The translations under genes were made by a program, and so were the position numbers. A stretch of DNA of 62,666 nt from Oscillospiraceae bacterium (lineage in GTDB: Bacteria; Bacillota; Clostridia; Oscillospirales; Oscillospiraceae): assembly GCA_017435525.1 (NCBI GenBank), contig JAFSEW010000061.1, positions 1 to 62,666 on the forward strand. The letters are read 5' to 3'. Below the pieces are notes generated by a model. That model was not told where the DNA came from. It saw only the letters and a list, made by a program, of their open reading frames with translations, and did no database searches. Shown in pieces: positions 41,214 to 50,449 of the stretch (position 1 is the first letter of the stretch; the number at the start of each line of letters is the position of its first letter).

Positions 41214-42404
41214 ATGGAACTGAAAAATCGGATCAACGGGGTTTGGGATACTGTAGTCGGACATCGCCGATGGCTTCACGCGCACCCGGAGCTTTCCGGG
41301 CAGGAACAGGACACCGCTGCTTACATCGCATCGGCCCTGGAGGACATTGGCCTTTCCCCCACCCGAAATGTAGGCGGCCACGGTGTAGTGGCAATGATCC
41401 ACGGCAAGCCCGGCGGAAGCTGCGTAGGTCTGCGGGCAGATTTTGATGCGCTGTCCATTCCGGAAAAGACCGGTCTCCCCTTCTCTTCGGAGAATCCCGG
41501 TGTCTGCCATGCTTGCGGCCACGATGTGCACACTGCCATGCTTTTGGGTGCCGCCGCGGTGTTAAACGGCATGAAAGATACCTTTACCGGCTCTGTGAAG
41601 CTGATTTTTCAGCCCTCGGAGGAGAATGCCACCGATAGCGGTGCCAAGAAAATGATCGCGGAAGGGGTTTTGGAGAATCCCCATGTGGATGCCGTCTTTG
41701 CCCAGCATGTAAGCCCTTCCTATCCCACAGGTTCCATTGCTTTGAACAAAGGCGCCATGTCCGCTTCCTCCGACCGGTTCTTTATTACCATCGGCGGCAA
41801 GAGCAGCCACGGCTCCGCACCGGAAACCGGCGTGGACGCGGTTGTGATCGGCGCGCAGGTGATCAACGCCCTGCAGTCCATTGTTTCACGGGCCGTAAGC
41901 CCGCTGGATAATGTGGTGCTGACCATCGGCAAGGTCACCGCAGGTTCCAGATACAACATCATTGCCGAGGAATGTGTCATGGAAGGTACCTGCCGAACCC
42001 TGAATCCTCAGGTGCAGGAGCAGTTGCCCGCCCGTATGGAATCCATCATTCAGGGCATCGCCCAGGGCATGGGAGGCACCTACCAATTCGAATATGTCAA
42101 AGGTTTCATTCCCACCATGAACGCCCCGGCAGAATGCGCGCTGGTGCAGCGCACGGCCCAGGCCCTGCTGGGAGATAGCTGTGTGATCGTGCCGGAGAAA
42201 ACCGCCATGATCGGTGAGGATTTCTCCTTCTTCGCCCATGAAGTCCCCAGTACCCTCTACTGGCTGGGTGCACGGGAGCCCGGTGCCCCCTTCTATCCCC
42301 TGCACAGCGATCATTTTGCCCCGGATGAAGCGGCCATGAAGACCGGTATGGAGGTTATGATTTCCTCCGCCCTGGCATATCTGGCCAATCCCCTTGACCA
42401 CTGA
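41214..42404 (+). CDS. M20D-family amidohydrolase (second paralogue)
   Basis: 396 residues with WLHAHPELSGQEQDT, RADFDALSI, CHACGHDVHTAM, FQPSEENATDSGAKKM and MIGEDFSFF, the metal-site and catalytic glutamate motifs of M20D. It is predicted to hydrolyse N-acyl amino acids or related amides in the cytoplasm. It differs clearly from the copy at 8894-10138 (for example QPSEE for QPAEE, and no N-terminal extension), so it is not a recent duplicate. Monocistronic, with a strong terminator. Confidence 0.87.
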   Translation: MELKNRINGVWDTVVGHRRWLHAHPELSGQEQDTAAYIASALEDIGLSPTRNVGGHGVVAMIHGKPGGSCVGLRADFDALSIPEKTGLPFSSENPGVCHACGHDVHTAMLLGAAAVLNGMKDTFTGSVKLIFQPSEENATDSGAKKMIAEGVLENPHVDAVFAQHVSPSYPTGSIALNKGAMSASSDRFFITIGGKSSHGSAPETGVDAVVIGAQVINALQSIVSRAVSPLDNVVLTIGKVTAGSRYNIIAEECVMEGTCRTLNPQVQEQLPARMESIIQGIAQGMGGTYQFEYVKGFIPTMNAPAECALVQRTAQALLGDSCVIVPEKTAMIGEDFSFFAHEVPSTLYWLGAREPGAPFYPLHSDHFAPDEAAMKTGMEVMISSALAYLANPLDH

Positions 42405-42427
42405 TTTTCCTGAATCATAAAGAAAAG

Positions 42428-42467
42428 AAGAAGTCATCCCGCTTATGCAGGATGACTTCTTTTTTTG
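42428..42467 (+). terminator. Terminator of the second M20D gene
   Basis: A stem of at least 11 bp (42429-42439 / 42450-42460) with a 10-base loop, followed by seven more T. Confidence 0.92.
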
Positions 42468-42540
42468 ACTCTCAGAATTCCTCCCGCGATCAAGCACCTT
42501 ACGCCTTTTGGGGAAATATACTGAATTCAGGAGGTGCGCT

Positions 42541-43344
42541 ATGAATCATCTTACTGTACTGGCGCTGATAGCCACCCTGGGAACATGGTTGGTAACCGCG
42601 CTGGGTGCGGCTACGGTCGTCTTTTTTGCCACACCGAACCCCAAGGTGCTGAACATCATGCTGGGATTTGCCTCCGGTGTTATGATCGCAGCCAGTTTCT
42701 GGTCTTTGCTGCAGCCGGCCATTGCCCGGGCGGAGGTCACATCCAAGCTCCCCGCATACTTCGTGGCCACAGCCGGATTTTTATCCGGCGCCCTGTTTAT
42801 GTGGGCATCCGATCAAATCGTTTCCCTGGCCCGCAGAAACGCCGCCACCGCCGAAGGAAACTCCGGCACGCGGCTGCACCGCATTATGATGCTGATTCTT
42901 TCCATCACCCTTCACAATATCCCGGAAGGACTGGCGGTGGGCGTTGCCTTCGGTGCCTTGCGAAGCGGCGGTTACGACGCGGAAGATCTGATGGGCGCCA
43001 TCTCGGTGGCGGTTGGTATTGGCTTGCAGAATTTCCCGGAGGGCGCAGCGGTCTCACTGCCCTTAAGAAGAGAAGGATATTCCCGGAAAAAGAGCTTTCT
43101 GTTCGGTCAGGCCTCCGGCATGGTAGAGCCCGTTTCCGGCGTTCTGGGTGCGATGCTGGTGGTGCATGTGGAAACCATTTTGCCCTATGCCCTGTCCTTT
43201 GCTGCCGGAGCCATGATCCTGGTAGCGGTGCATGAGCTGATTCCGGAATGTCAGAAGCATCAGCAAACGCAGCCTTATCTTGCCACAGCGGGGATTGTTC
43301 TTGGGTTTGCCGTTATGATGCTGCTGGATGTGATGCTGGGATAA
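42541..43344 (+). CDS. ZIP-family (GufA-type) divalent metal transporter
   Basis: 267 residues with about eight membrane helices. HNIPEGLAVGVAFG carries the TM4 metal site and GLQNFPEGAAVSLPLRREG the matching TM5 site, in the form seen in GufA-like members; GMVEPVSGVLGA follows. It probably moves zinc or iron(II) into the cytoplasm. The start is ATG 42541 behind AGGAGG; an 11-codon longer ORF is not supported. It converges with the AraC-type gene, the stops being 8 bp apart and no terminator visible. Confidence 0.88.
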   Translation: MNHLTVLALIATLGTWLVTALGAATVVFFATPNPKVLNIMLGFASGVMIAASFWSLLQPAIARAEVTSKLPAYFVATAGFLSGALFMWASDQIVSLARRNAATAEGNSGTRLHRIMMLILSITLHNIPEGLAVGVAFGALRSGGYDAEDLMGAISVAVGIGLQNFPEGAAVSLPLRREGYSRKKSFLFGQASGMVEPVSGVLGAMLVVHVETILPYALSFAAGAMILVAVHELIPECQKHQQTQPYLATAGIVLGFAVMMLLDVMLG

Positions 43345-43352
43345 CACACCGG

Positions 43353-44288
43353 TCATTCCGCCCCGTTTGCCAGAAGGCGGGCGGCGGTCTGTCCGATATG
43401 CTTCAAAGAGTGGATGGCTTCCTCCAGGGCGCAGATCCGGTAGCCCAGGATCGGCTCTTGTGCGAATATCTTCGAGTTTACTTCCGCGGAGCTCAGCGTA
43501 AATGCCCGGCGGAATTCTCTGGGGGGCAGGCCGGTGAATGCCTTGAAGGTTCTGCTGAAATGGCTGAGATTGGAAAAGCCGGTGACCTCGCAGGTAATGC
43601 CCACATCCTGACCGTAGAAGGCAAAGCAGATCACAGCATGGCGGATACGGATGAAGTTCAGATAATCTATGATACAAAATCCGGTATTTTTCCGGAACGC
43701 AGAGCAAAGATAATTCTTATTGTAGTTCAGCTGGCTGCCCAGTTCTTCCAGGCTGAAGGGGTAGGCATAATTCCGCTCAATATAGGCCAGCACAGAGCAG
43801 GTCAGATCCGAATACCCATCCGTGAGGACATGGCGGGAGCCCGGTTTTTCCTCCGCGTGCATGCGTTCCATGCCAAAGGTCAGCAGCAGGGCATACAGCA
43901 GGTCGGAAATCTTTTTCTGCTTCGCAGGATCCCGGCTGATCCAGTTTTCTTCCACATACAGCAGCTGCTTTCGCAGCGGCCCACTGTCCGTAAACCGTTC
44001 CGGGATTTCTGCCAGAAGCTGCTGCAGCTCGGGGTCCTGGATCAGCATCTTGAAATCCAGGCACACCGTCCCCTCCTCTTCAATGGGAAGGGACAGATGA
44101 TACACCATAGGCGGGATCAGGAAGCAAGATCCTCCGGGTGCCCGGAATTCCTGCCCGCCCACAATGAACCTGGCCTCTCCCGAAAGGATATAGTACAGCT
44201 GGTAGCAGGTATGGCAGTGTTCTTTGATCTGCCTTCCCAGCAGCATGTTGCCCTTTTTTCCCCACACAACTTTGATCCGTTGTTCCAT
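43353..44288 (-). CDS. AraC-family regulator with cupin sensor domain
   Basis: About 311 residues. The N-terminal cupin-like domain contains IKEHCHTCYQLYYILSGEA and the C-terminal double HTH contains YPFSLEELGSQLNYNKNYLC and GFSNLSHFSRTFKAFTGLPP. Such proteins usually activate a neighbouring catabolic operon when a small ligand binds the cupin. It is divergent from the six-gene acyl-CoA operon, its likely target. ATG 44288 with GAGG spaced 9 is preferred over GTG 44297. Confidence 0.85.
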   Translation of the reverse strand: MEQRIKVVWGKKGNMLLGRQIKEHCHTCYQLYYILSGEARFIVGGQEFRAPGGSCFLIPPMVYHLSLPIEEEGTVCLDFKMLIQDPELQQLLAEIPERFTDSGPLRKQLLYVEENWISRDPAKQKKISDLLYALLLTFGMERMHAEEKPGSRHVLTDGYSDLTCSVLAYIERNYAYPFSLEELGSQLNYNKNYLCSAFRKNTGFCIIDYLNFIRIRHAVICFAFYGQDVGITCEVTGFSNLSHFSRTFKAFTGLPPREFRRAFTLSSAEVNSKIFAQEPILGYRICALEEAIHSLKHIGQTAARLLANGAE

Positions 44289-44360
44289 GCGGCGCACCCT
44301 CTTTTGACAAATATTCAGATTACATTTCCAATTGAATCCGAAAAAACCTTGATAAACCCC

Positions 44361-44389
44361 ATTATATCTACGAACTTTCTGAAAATCAA
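44361..44389 (-). promoter_or_regulatory. Promoter of the AraC-type regulator
   Basis: Minus strand TTGATT (44389-44384) and TATAAT (44366-44361), 17-bp spacer. Confidence 0.65.
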
Positions 44390-44414
44390 CTTAAAATTCA
44401 ACAACTCTCAACTC

Positions 44415-44444
44415 TTGACCTTTTTTCAGCTTTGGTCTTACAAT
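44415..44444 (+). promoter_or_regulatory. Promoter of the acyl-CoA operon
   Basis: TTGACC (44415-44420) and TACAAT (44439-44444), 18-bp spacer, with GAGGG ahead of ATG 44492. The two divergent -35 elements are about 25 bp apart, leaving room for a shared AraC-type site. Confidence 0.6.
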
Positions 44445-44491
44445 ATCCATATAGCAAACAAAAAAACTACTGCTGAAATGAGGGAATCTCT

Positions 44492-45907
44492 ATGGTTGGT
44501 ATCGTATCCTATGGTACGCATATTCCGTACTATCGACTGACAAAAGCTGCCGCCGCCAAGCCCTTTGGCAAGCGGGCCGGTGCCGGTGAAAAGGCCGTTG
44601 CCTACTGCGATGAAGACAGCGTAACTATGGCTGTTGAGGCTTCTATGCAGGCTGTGGCAAACATTGACTGCAGCGCGGTCCGGGCGGTGTTCTTTGCCTC
44701 CGCTTCTTCTCCCTATGCGGAAAAAATCAGCGCCACCGAAGTTGCTGCCACGCTGGATCTGGGCATCTCTCTGCGCACCGCGGATTTCACCAGCTCCCTG
44801 CGCTCTGGCTCTGAGGCCATGCTCACCGCCTGCCAGAGTGTGCAAAATGGCGGCGTTGCCCTGGCTGCCATGGGTGAATGCCGCCTGGGTGCACCGGACG
44901 GAAAGTTTGAAACCGATCTGGGCGATGCCGCAGCCGCATTCGTCTTTGGCACAGAGAACCTGCTGGCCTCTGTGGACGCGTATGTCTGCATCAGCCGGGA
45001 CGCCATTGACCAGTGGCGCTCCGCAGATGATGCGCTGATGCGGGATTGGGATGTGCGCTACGCCGCAACCCAGCACTACAATCCTCTGGTCACCAAAGCC
45101 GTGAAAGAGCTGTTTGCCAAAGAGGGCACAACTGCCGCAGACTACCGCTGGCTCGTCCTCTACGGTCACGACGAAAAGAACCGCAGTGCCCTTGCCAGAA
45201 AACTGGGCTTCCAGCCCGAGCAGGTGGCACCCAGCTTCTATTCCATGATCGGCAATTCCGGCAATGCCGCCTGCGGTATCATGCTGGCCAATGTTCTGGA
45301 TCAGGCACAGGCCGGTGAGCGGATTCTGTTCGTCTCCTACGGTGACGGCTGCACCGCTATGAGCCTGACTGTGCAGCAGTCCGCCGCACCCGGAACCACC
45401 GTCCAGCAGAAGATCGACCACAAGAACAATGAGCTGCCCTACGGCAAGTATCTGAAGTGGAAGGGTCTGATCACCTGCGAGCCTCAGAAGCGCCCTGCCC
45501 AGGAGCGTTCCGCGCTGCCGGATTATCACCGCAACTACAAGAAGAATCACGCCCTCTACGGCAGCCGCTGCACCGCCTGCGGCACCCCGGTATTCCCGCC
45601 CCAGCGTGTCTGCGTCCATTGCCATGCCATCGATCAGATGGAGCCCTACCGTTTCCTGGGAAAGAAGGCCACCATCCGCACCTTTACCATGGACGGCGTC
45701 TCCCTTTCTCTGGATGCGCCCAACATTCTGGTGGTTGTGGAATTTGAAGGCGGCGGCAAGATGATGTCCTATCTGGTGGACTGCCGGAAGGAAGATGTGA
45801 AGGTGGGTATGGCTGTCCGCCCCACCTTCCGCAAGCTGTTCCAGGAGAACGGCGTACACACCTATTTCTGGAAAGTTGTTCCGGAAGAACAGGAGGAAAG
45901 CAAATGA
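44492..45907 (+). CDS. HMG-CoA synthase-like protein fused to a DUF35 zinc-ribbon/OB domain
   Basis: 471 residues. Residues 1-~330 follow the archaeal-type 3-hydroxy-3-methylglutaryl-CoA synthase (thiolase-fold) layout, starting VGIVSYGTHIPYYRL. The segment expected to hold the catalytic cysteine reads ADFTSSLRSGSEAM (97-110), with leucine or serine where archaeal enzymes have Cys. Residues ~345-470 are a DUF35 domain: zinc ribbon C360-x2-C363 / C374-x2-C377 plus OB fold. In archaea DUF35 bridges thiolase and HMG-CoA synthase so intermediates are channelled. The next gene, overlapping by 4 bp, is a thiolase, so a thiolase-DUF35-HMGCS-like complex is likely, with this subunit perhaps structural. 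Substrate unknown. Confidence 0.8.
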   Translation: MVGIVSYGTHIPYYRLTKAAAAKPFGKRAGAGEKAVAYCDEDSVTMAVEASMQAVANIDCSAVRAVFFASASSPYAEKISATEVAATLDLGISLRTADFTSSLRSGSEAMLTACQSVQNGGVALAAMGECRLGAPDGKFETDLGDAAAAFVFGTENLLASVDAYVCISRDAIDQWRSADDALMRDWDVRYAATQHYNPLVTKAVKELFAKEGTTAADYRWLVLYGHDEKNRSALARKLGFQPEQVAPSFYSMIGNSGNAACGIMLANVLDQAQAGERILFVSYGDGCTAMSLTVQQSAAPGTTVQQKIDHKNNELPYGKYLKWKGLITCEPQKRPAQERSALPDYHRNYKKNHALYGSRCTACGTPVFPPQRVCVHCHAIDQMEPYRFLGKKATIRTFTMDGVSLSLDAPNILVVVEFEGGGKMMSYLVDCRKEDVKVGMAVRPTFRKLFQENGVHTYFWKVVPEEQEESK

Positions 45908-47082
45908 GCGGCATTTACAATAAAGTCAGTATCATCGGCATGGGCTGCACCAAATTCGGTGAGCGGTTCGATGCCAGCCGTGAAGATCTGGTTCTGGAAG
46001 CAGTGCAGGAAGCCCTGGCCGATGCCGGTCTGGAACTGGGCGATATCGATGCCTTCTGGTTCGGCTCCAACTACGAGTCCAAGGGCACTACCCTGTCTTC
46101 CATTCTGAAGACGGACTTCAAGCCTGTCACCCGTATTGAAAACAACTGCTGCACCGGCTCCGACACTCTGCGCAACGCCGCCTATGCCGTTGCCTCCGGG
46201 GAATACAAAGTTGTTATGGCCATCGGCATGGAAAAGCTGAAGGATCACGGCTTCAGCGGAAACCCCAATCAGGTAACCTACCGGGACAACACCGATCCCG
46301 TGTTCGGCGGCCCCGCCAGCTTCTCCCTGCTGGTTCCCGCCTATGCCCAGAAATACGGCGTGTCCTTTGAGGATATGCGTGAAGCCATGGTGCACACCTC
46401 CTACAAGAACCATTTTAACGGTGCCAGAAACCCCAAGGCCCTTTATCAGAAGGAGCTGACCCTGGATCAGATCCGCAAGTCTCCCATGGTCTGTGAGCCC
46501 TATCTGACCATTATGGACTGCTCCGGTGTTTCCGATGGCTGCGCCTGCGCCATTCTGGTTGCCACGGAGGATGCCAAGAAGTACCGTCCCGACCCCATGT
46601 ATATCAAGGCCGCCGAGATCGTGGCAGGTTCCGGTGTAGGTCTGCTGGAAACCAGCTATGACTACACCACCATCCTGGAAACCGAAGTTGCCGCAAAGCG
46701 GGCCTTCGCCAAGGCCGGTATCACTGATCCTGCCGCGCAGCTGGATCTGGTAGAGCTGCATGACTGCTTCAGCATCACCGAGATCATTCTTTACGAAGCA
46801 CTGGGGCTCAGTAAGCGCGGTGAGGGCTGGAAGGATGCACTCAGCGGAAAATACACCCTGGAAGGCGCGCTTCCCGTCAACCCCGACGGCGGCCTGAAGG
46901 CCATGGGCCATCCTGTGGGCGCCAGCGGTATCCGTATGGTCTATGAATCCTGGCTGCAGTTCCACGGCAAGGCAGGCCGCAGACAGCTGGAGAACCCCCG
47001 GCTGGGCATGGCCCATTGTCTGGGCGGCAAGCCCTGGGACAATGTCAGCAGCGTGACCATCATCGGCAAGGATCTGGATTGA
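45904..47082 (+). CDS. Thiolase-family protein (SCP2-thiolase type)
   Basis: 392 residues. The nucleophile region IENNCCTGSDTLRNA points to C83, VELHDCFSITEI and AMGHPVGASGIRM give the catalytic histidines, and GMAHCLGGKP is the C-terminal loop. All expected thiolase residues are present, so unlike its upstream partner it should be active in cleaving a 3-ketoacyl-CoA or in the reverse condensation. The 4-bp ATGA overlap with the HMGCS-like/DUF35 gene implies a stoichiometric complex. Confidence 0.87.
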   Translation: MSGIYNKVSIIGMGCTKFGERFDASREDLVLEAVQEALADAGLELGDIDAFWFGSNYESKGTTLSSILKTDFKPVTRIENNCCTGSDTLRNAAYAVASGEYKVVMAIGMEKLKDHGFSGNPNQVTYRDNTDPVFGGPASFSLLVPAYAQKYGVSFEDMREAMVHTSYKNHFNGARNPKALYQKELTLDQIRKSPMVCEPYLTIMDCSGVSDGCACAILVATEDAKKYRPDPMYIKAAEIVAGSGVGLLETSYDYTTILETEVAAKRAFAKAGITDPAAQLDLVELHDCFSITEIILYEALGLSKRGEGWKDALSGKYTLEGALPVNPDGGLKAMGHPVGASGIRMVYESWLQFHGKAGRRQLENPRLGMAHCLGGKPWDNVSSVTIIGKDLD

Positions 47083-47095
47083 GGAGGGTGCCGCT

Positions 47096-48292
47096 ATGTC
47101 TGAAAAGAAAGGCCCCCTGGCGGGACTGAAAGTCCTGGATCTGACCCGGGTGCTCTCCGGCCCCTACGGCACCATGTGGCTGGCCACCATGGGCGCGGAC
47201 ATTATCAAGATTGAAAACCCCAAAGACCCCGACACCACCCGAAACTATGTTCCCGGCATCAACGGCAAGAGCGCCTATTTCCCCACTGTCAATCACAACA
47301 AGCGGGGCATCACGTTGAACCTGAAGTCCGAAGCCGGTAAGCAGATCTTCCGGGATCTGGCTAAGGACGCGGACATTGTGGTGGAGAATTTCCGTCCCGG
47401 CGTTATGGACAAGCTGGGTCTGGGCTATGCAGCCCTTTCCGAGATCAACCCCCGGATCATCTACGCCTCCATTTCCGGCTACGGAACCTACGGTCCCTAC
47501 AGCCAGCGCCCCGGCTACGATGTGACCGCCCAGGCCATGAGCGGCATTATGCATCTGACCGGTTTCCCGGATTCTCCTCCCACCAGAGTGGGCTCCTCCA
47601 TCGGCGATACCCTGGCAGGTGAGACCATTGTGGTTGCCATTCTGGCTGCTCTCTATAACCGCAGTCAGACCGGCCGGGGTCAAATGGTGGAAACCTCCCT
47701 GGTGGACTGTCTGATCTCTTTGAGCGCCCAGGACTATGTCCGGTATTTTGCCGCCGGGGATGTTCCCATGAGAATGGGCAACATTTACAAGACCTGGACT
47801 CCCTACGGCAACTACAAAGCCAAGGACGGCTATTTCAATGTGGGTGCCTCCACCCCCAAGACCTTCCCGTCCTTCTGCAGAGCCATCGGGCATCCTGAGC
47901 TGGTGGAAGATCCCCGGTTCGCCAAGGAGCCCACCCGCATTGAGAACCGGGAGGCGCTGGATGTATATATCAATGAATGGGCCTCCAATAGAACCGTCAA
48001 GGAGATCATCGACATTCTGGTGCGCAACGATGTGCCCTGCGCGCCGGTGAACTCCATCGTAGAACTGGTGGAAGATGAACACATTGCCGGAGCCCGGGAC
48101 ATGTTCCCCCTCCTGGATCAGAAAGATGTCGGCCGGTTCCATGTGACCAATATTCCTGTTCGTTTCCACGAATCCGGCCTGGCCCCCCTGACCTCCTCTC
48201 CCGATCTGGGTGAGCACAACGAAGAAATCCTCATGGGAATCGGCAGAACAAAAGAAGAGATCGAACAGTACCGTGCAGACGGTGTCATCTGA
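47096..48292 (+). CDS. Class III CoA-transferase (CaiB/BaiF family), first copy
   Basis: 398 residues of the family III CoA-transferases: LAGLKVLDLTRVLSGPYGTM at the start, VGSSIGDTLAGETIV with the expected nucleophile D171, and NPRIIYASISGYGTYGP. These enzymes move CoA between carboxylic acids without ATP. It lies 13 bp after the thiolase and has GAGGAGGG as SD. A second, clearly diverged copy closes the operon. The pair may form a heteromer, as in BbsEF, or serve entry and exit of the pathway. Confidence 0.88.
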   Translation: MSEKKGPLAGLKVLDLTRVLSGPYGTMWLATMGADIIKIENPKDPDTTRNYVPGINGKSAYFPTVNHNKRGITLNLKSEAGKQIFRDLAKDADIVVENFRPGVMDKLGLGYAALSEINPRIIYASISGYGTYGPYSQRPGYDVTAQAMSGIMHLTGFPDSPPTRVGSSIGDTLAGETIVVAILAALYNRSQTGRGQMVETSLVDCLISLSAQDYVRYFAAGDVPMRMGNIYKTWTPYGNYKAKDGYFNVGASTPKTFPSFCRAIGHPELVEDPRFAKEPTRIENREALDVYINEWASNRTVKEIIDILVRNDVPCAPVNSIVELVEDEHIAGARDMFPLLDQKDVGRFHVTNIPVRFHESGLAPLTSSPDLGEHNEEILMGIGRTKEEIEQYRADGVI

Positions 48293-48308
48293 AAAGGAGA
48301 AAACGATT

Positions 48309-49160
48309 ATGAAGAACATTATGGTATGTGGCTCCGGTGCCATGGGCAGCGGTATCGCACAGGTTTCCGCTGCAGCCGGTTATACAGTATATCTCTGGGA
48401 TCTGACCACGGAAATTGCCCAGAACAGCAAGAATAAGATTGCGGCCGGTCTGGACCGGCAGATTGCCCGGGGCAAGATGAACGAAGAAGCAAAGGAAGCG
48501 CTGCTGAACAATCTGATTCCCTGCTGTGATTTTGCCGTGGCTGCCGATGTGGATCTCATTATGGAAGCCGTTCCCGAAAACATTGAGATCAAGAAGAGCA
48601 CCTACGCCAAGCTGGAGCAGTACTGCCGTCCCGATGCCATCATCGGCACCAACACCTCCTACATCCCCATCAGCACTCTGGCTGCGGATCTGCAGCACCC
48701 CGAGCGTTTCCTGGGCATGCACTTCTTTAACCCTGTGTATGCCATGAAGCTGCTGGAAATTATCCGCGGCGAAAAAACCAGTGACGCTGCATACGAAGCT
48801 GTTCTGGCCTTTGCGCCCACCATCAACAAAACCCCTGTTACCTGTCAGAAGGAGATCCCCGGCTTTATCGTCAACCGCCTCAATAAGGCTGTTCAGGCAG
48901 AAGCCATGCGCCTGCTCCACGAAGGTGTCGCTTCCTGCGAGGATATTGACACCGCCGCAAAGCTTGGCCTCAACTATCCCAAGGGCCCCTTTGAGATGAT
49001 GGACGGCAATCTGGAGCTGACCTACACCTGTCTGAATCTGCTGGTGGAGCTCACCGGTGAAGAGCGGTTCCGTCCTATCCCTGAGCTGGAAGCCCTGATC
49101 GCGGAAGGAAACTTCGGCCGCCGTACCGGCAAGGGCTGGTATGACTACTCCGAACAGTAA
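48309..49160 (+). CDS. 3-hydroxyacyl-CoA dehydrogenase
   Basis: 284 residues. VCGSGAMGSGIAQVSAAAG is the NAD-binding loop, LGMHFFNPVYAMKLLEI holds the catalytic histidine, and FIVNRLNKAVQAEAMRL and GPFEMMDGNLELTYTCL form the dimer domain. Length equals 3-hydroxybutyryl-CoA dehydrogenase. It would oxidise a 3-hydroxyacyl-CoA to the 3-keto form cleaved by the thiolase. The start is ATG 48309 with AAGGAG upstream; an upstream in-frame ATG at 48210 lies inside the CoA-transferase gene. Confidence 0.9.
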   Translation: MKNIMVCGSGAMGSGIAQVSAAAGYTVYLWDLTTEIAQNSKNKIAAGLDRQIARGKMNEEAKEALLNNLIPCCDFAVAADVDLIMEAVPENIEIKKSTYAKLEQYCRPDAIIGTNTSYIPISTLAADLQHPERFLGMHFFNPVYAMKLLEIIRGEKTSDAAYEAVLAFAPTINKTPVTCQKEIPGFIVNRLNKAVQAEAMRLLHEGVASCEDIDTAAKLGLNYPKGPFEMMDGNLELTYTCLNLLVELTGEERFRPIPELEALIAEGNFGRRTGKGWYDYSEQ

Positions 49161-49189
49161 AACTGCCTTGCAGAAAGGGGAGCAACATC

Positions 49190-50434
49190 ATGCAGCAAAC
49201 CGTTTACCCTGATACACCGACCAGCGAAGGCATGAAAAATGCCCTGCTGCGGGCGCAGCAGCTGGCAAAGCTCCGCTGGACCCCGGTGAAGCCCCTGCCT
49301 GCCATCGTTTCCACGGGCATTCCCGATGTGAGTCCCTACCATATCTTTCTGCCCGCTTACAAACCGCAGGTGGGCGCCAATTACGCCGCCGTGGGCTTTA
49401 CCAACGAAAAATATGTAGGCACCAATGTTTCCATCGAAACCTTTATGACCGCCCTGGCAAATCCCAACAGCGTGCTCTACACCCGGACGCAGCATGGCAA
49501 AAGCAAGCTGGCTTCCGCCTATTACGGCACGGTCTGCTCGGAATTTGCAAGCTTTGTACTGGGTCTGCCCTTCCATATCGACTGCCCGCAGTTTCCCAAT
49601 ATGAAAGAGTTTCAGCATATTGATTCCGGCGTTCTGGAGGATCTGCAGCTTTGCGACTTGCTGAATGAAGCCAAGACCCACACCGCCGTGGTAACCGGCA
49701 TCGACCGGGACAGCAGTGGAAAGGTGGTGCGCATCACCGTTACGGAAAGCACACCGCCCCGGGTGCAGGTTACGGAATTTCTCCCTGAAGAGTTTATCCA
49801 CTGGTGGTTTGACCGGGGTTACCAGGTACTGCGCTACAAAAAGCTCCACACCGTTCCCTATACCCCCAATCCCTGGGTGCCTCTGGTGGGCGACCCGGAG
49901 CTGCCTGCCCCTGTGCCCAATCCCGTAATCCTGCCGGATTTCGGCGACAAGGCCAACTACCGGCTCCCGGAATGCGTTACCTTCTCTGTATTTGACGCAT
50001 CTTACACAGAAGTGGCTGTGACCCAAAACGGAAAAACTGTCGTTTCTATGCCGGTTTCTTCGGAGGGAACCGCAGTTTTCCAGCCGGATACCCCCGGCTG
50101 TTACGAAGCCTTTGCCATCGGTGATGGTCAAAAGAGCAAGATCGTGGAATTCTGCGTCACGGAAGCCGCTGTCACCACCGACCGAACCCAGTATACGCAG
50201 GGGGAAGCGGTGCATCTGACTTTCACCTGCGCCCTTGGAGATACGCTGGTTGGCTTTATGGTAAAAACCGCCGATCATGCCAAGTACCTGGGTGTTCTGC
50301 GTTCTGATGACGGCATCCTTGCCGACACCGTTACGCTGCCCGCAGGCGATTATTATATCATCGCCCATTACCGCAACCGTTATGGCGTATACAGCGCCAC
50401 CCCCTCGCCTGTTTTTCACATCACCGGCGAATAA
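49190..50434 (+). CDS. Unrecognised protein with papain-like (NlpC/P60-type) N-terminal domain and Ig-like C-terminus
   Basis: 414 residues, not assigned to a named family. YYGTVCSEFASFVLG (C116) followed by THTAVVTGIDRDSSG (H164) has the spacing and flavour of NlpC/P60-like cysteine hydrolases. A beta-rich region follows, and the C-terminal third (~255-414) reads like two Ig-like strands-and-loops domains (ECVTFSVFDASYTEVAV; AVTTDRTQYTQGEAVHLTF). There is no signal peptide or membrane helix. Its place between the dehydrogenase and the second CoA-transferase, 29 bp and 15 bp away, makes it part of the operon. It could release the pathway acid from an amide or ester, but that is inference. Confidence 0.55.
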   Translation: MQQTVYPDTPTSEGMKNALLRAQQLAKLRWTPVKPLPAIVSTGIPDVSPYHIFLPAYKPQVGANYAAVGFTNEKYVGTNVSIETFMTALANPNSVLYTRTQHGKSKLASAYYGTVCSEFASFVLGLPFHIDCPQFPNMKEFQHIDSGVLEDLQLCDLLNEAKTHTAVVTGIDRDSSGKVVRITVTESTPPRVQVTEFLPEEFIHWWFDRGYQVLRYKKLHTVPYTPNPWVPLVGDPELPAPVPNPVILPDFGDKANYRLPECVTFSVFDASYTEVAVTQNGKTVVSMPVSSEGTAVFQPDTPGCYEAFAIGDGQKSKIVEFCVTEAAVTTDRTQYTQGEAVHLTFTCALGDTLVGFMVKTADHAKYLGVLRSDDGILADTVTLPAGDYYIIAHYRNRYGVYSATPSPVFHITGE

Positions 50435-50449
50435 GAGAGGATGAACCCT

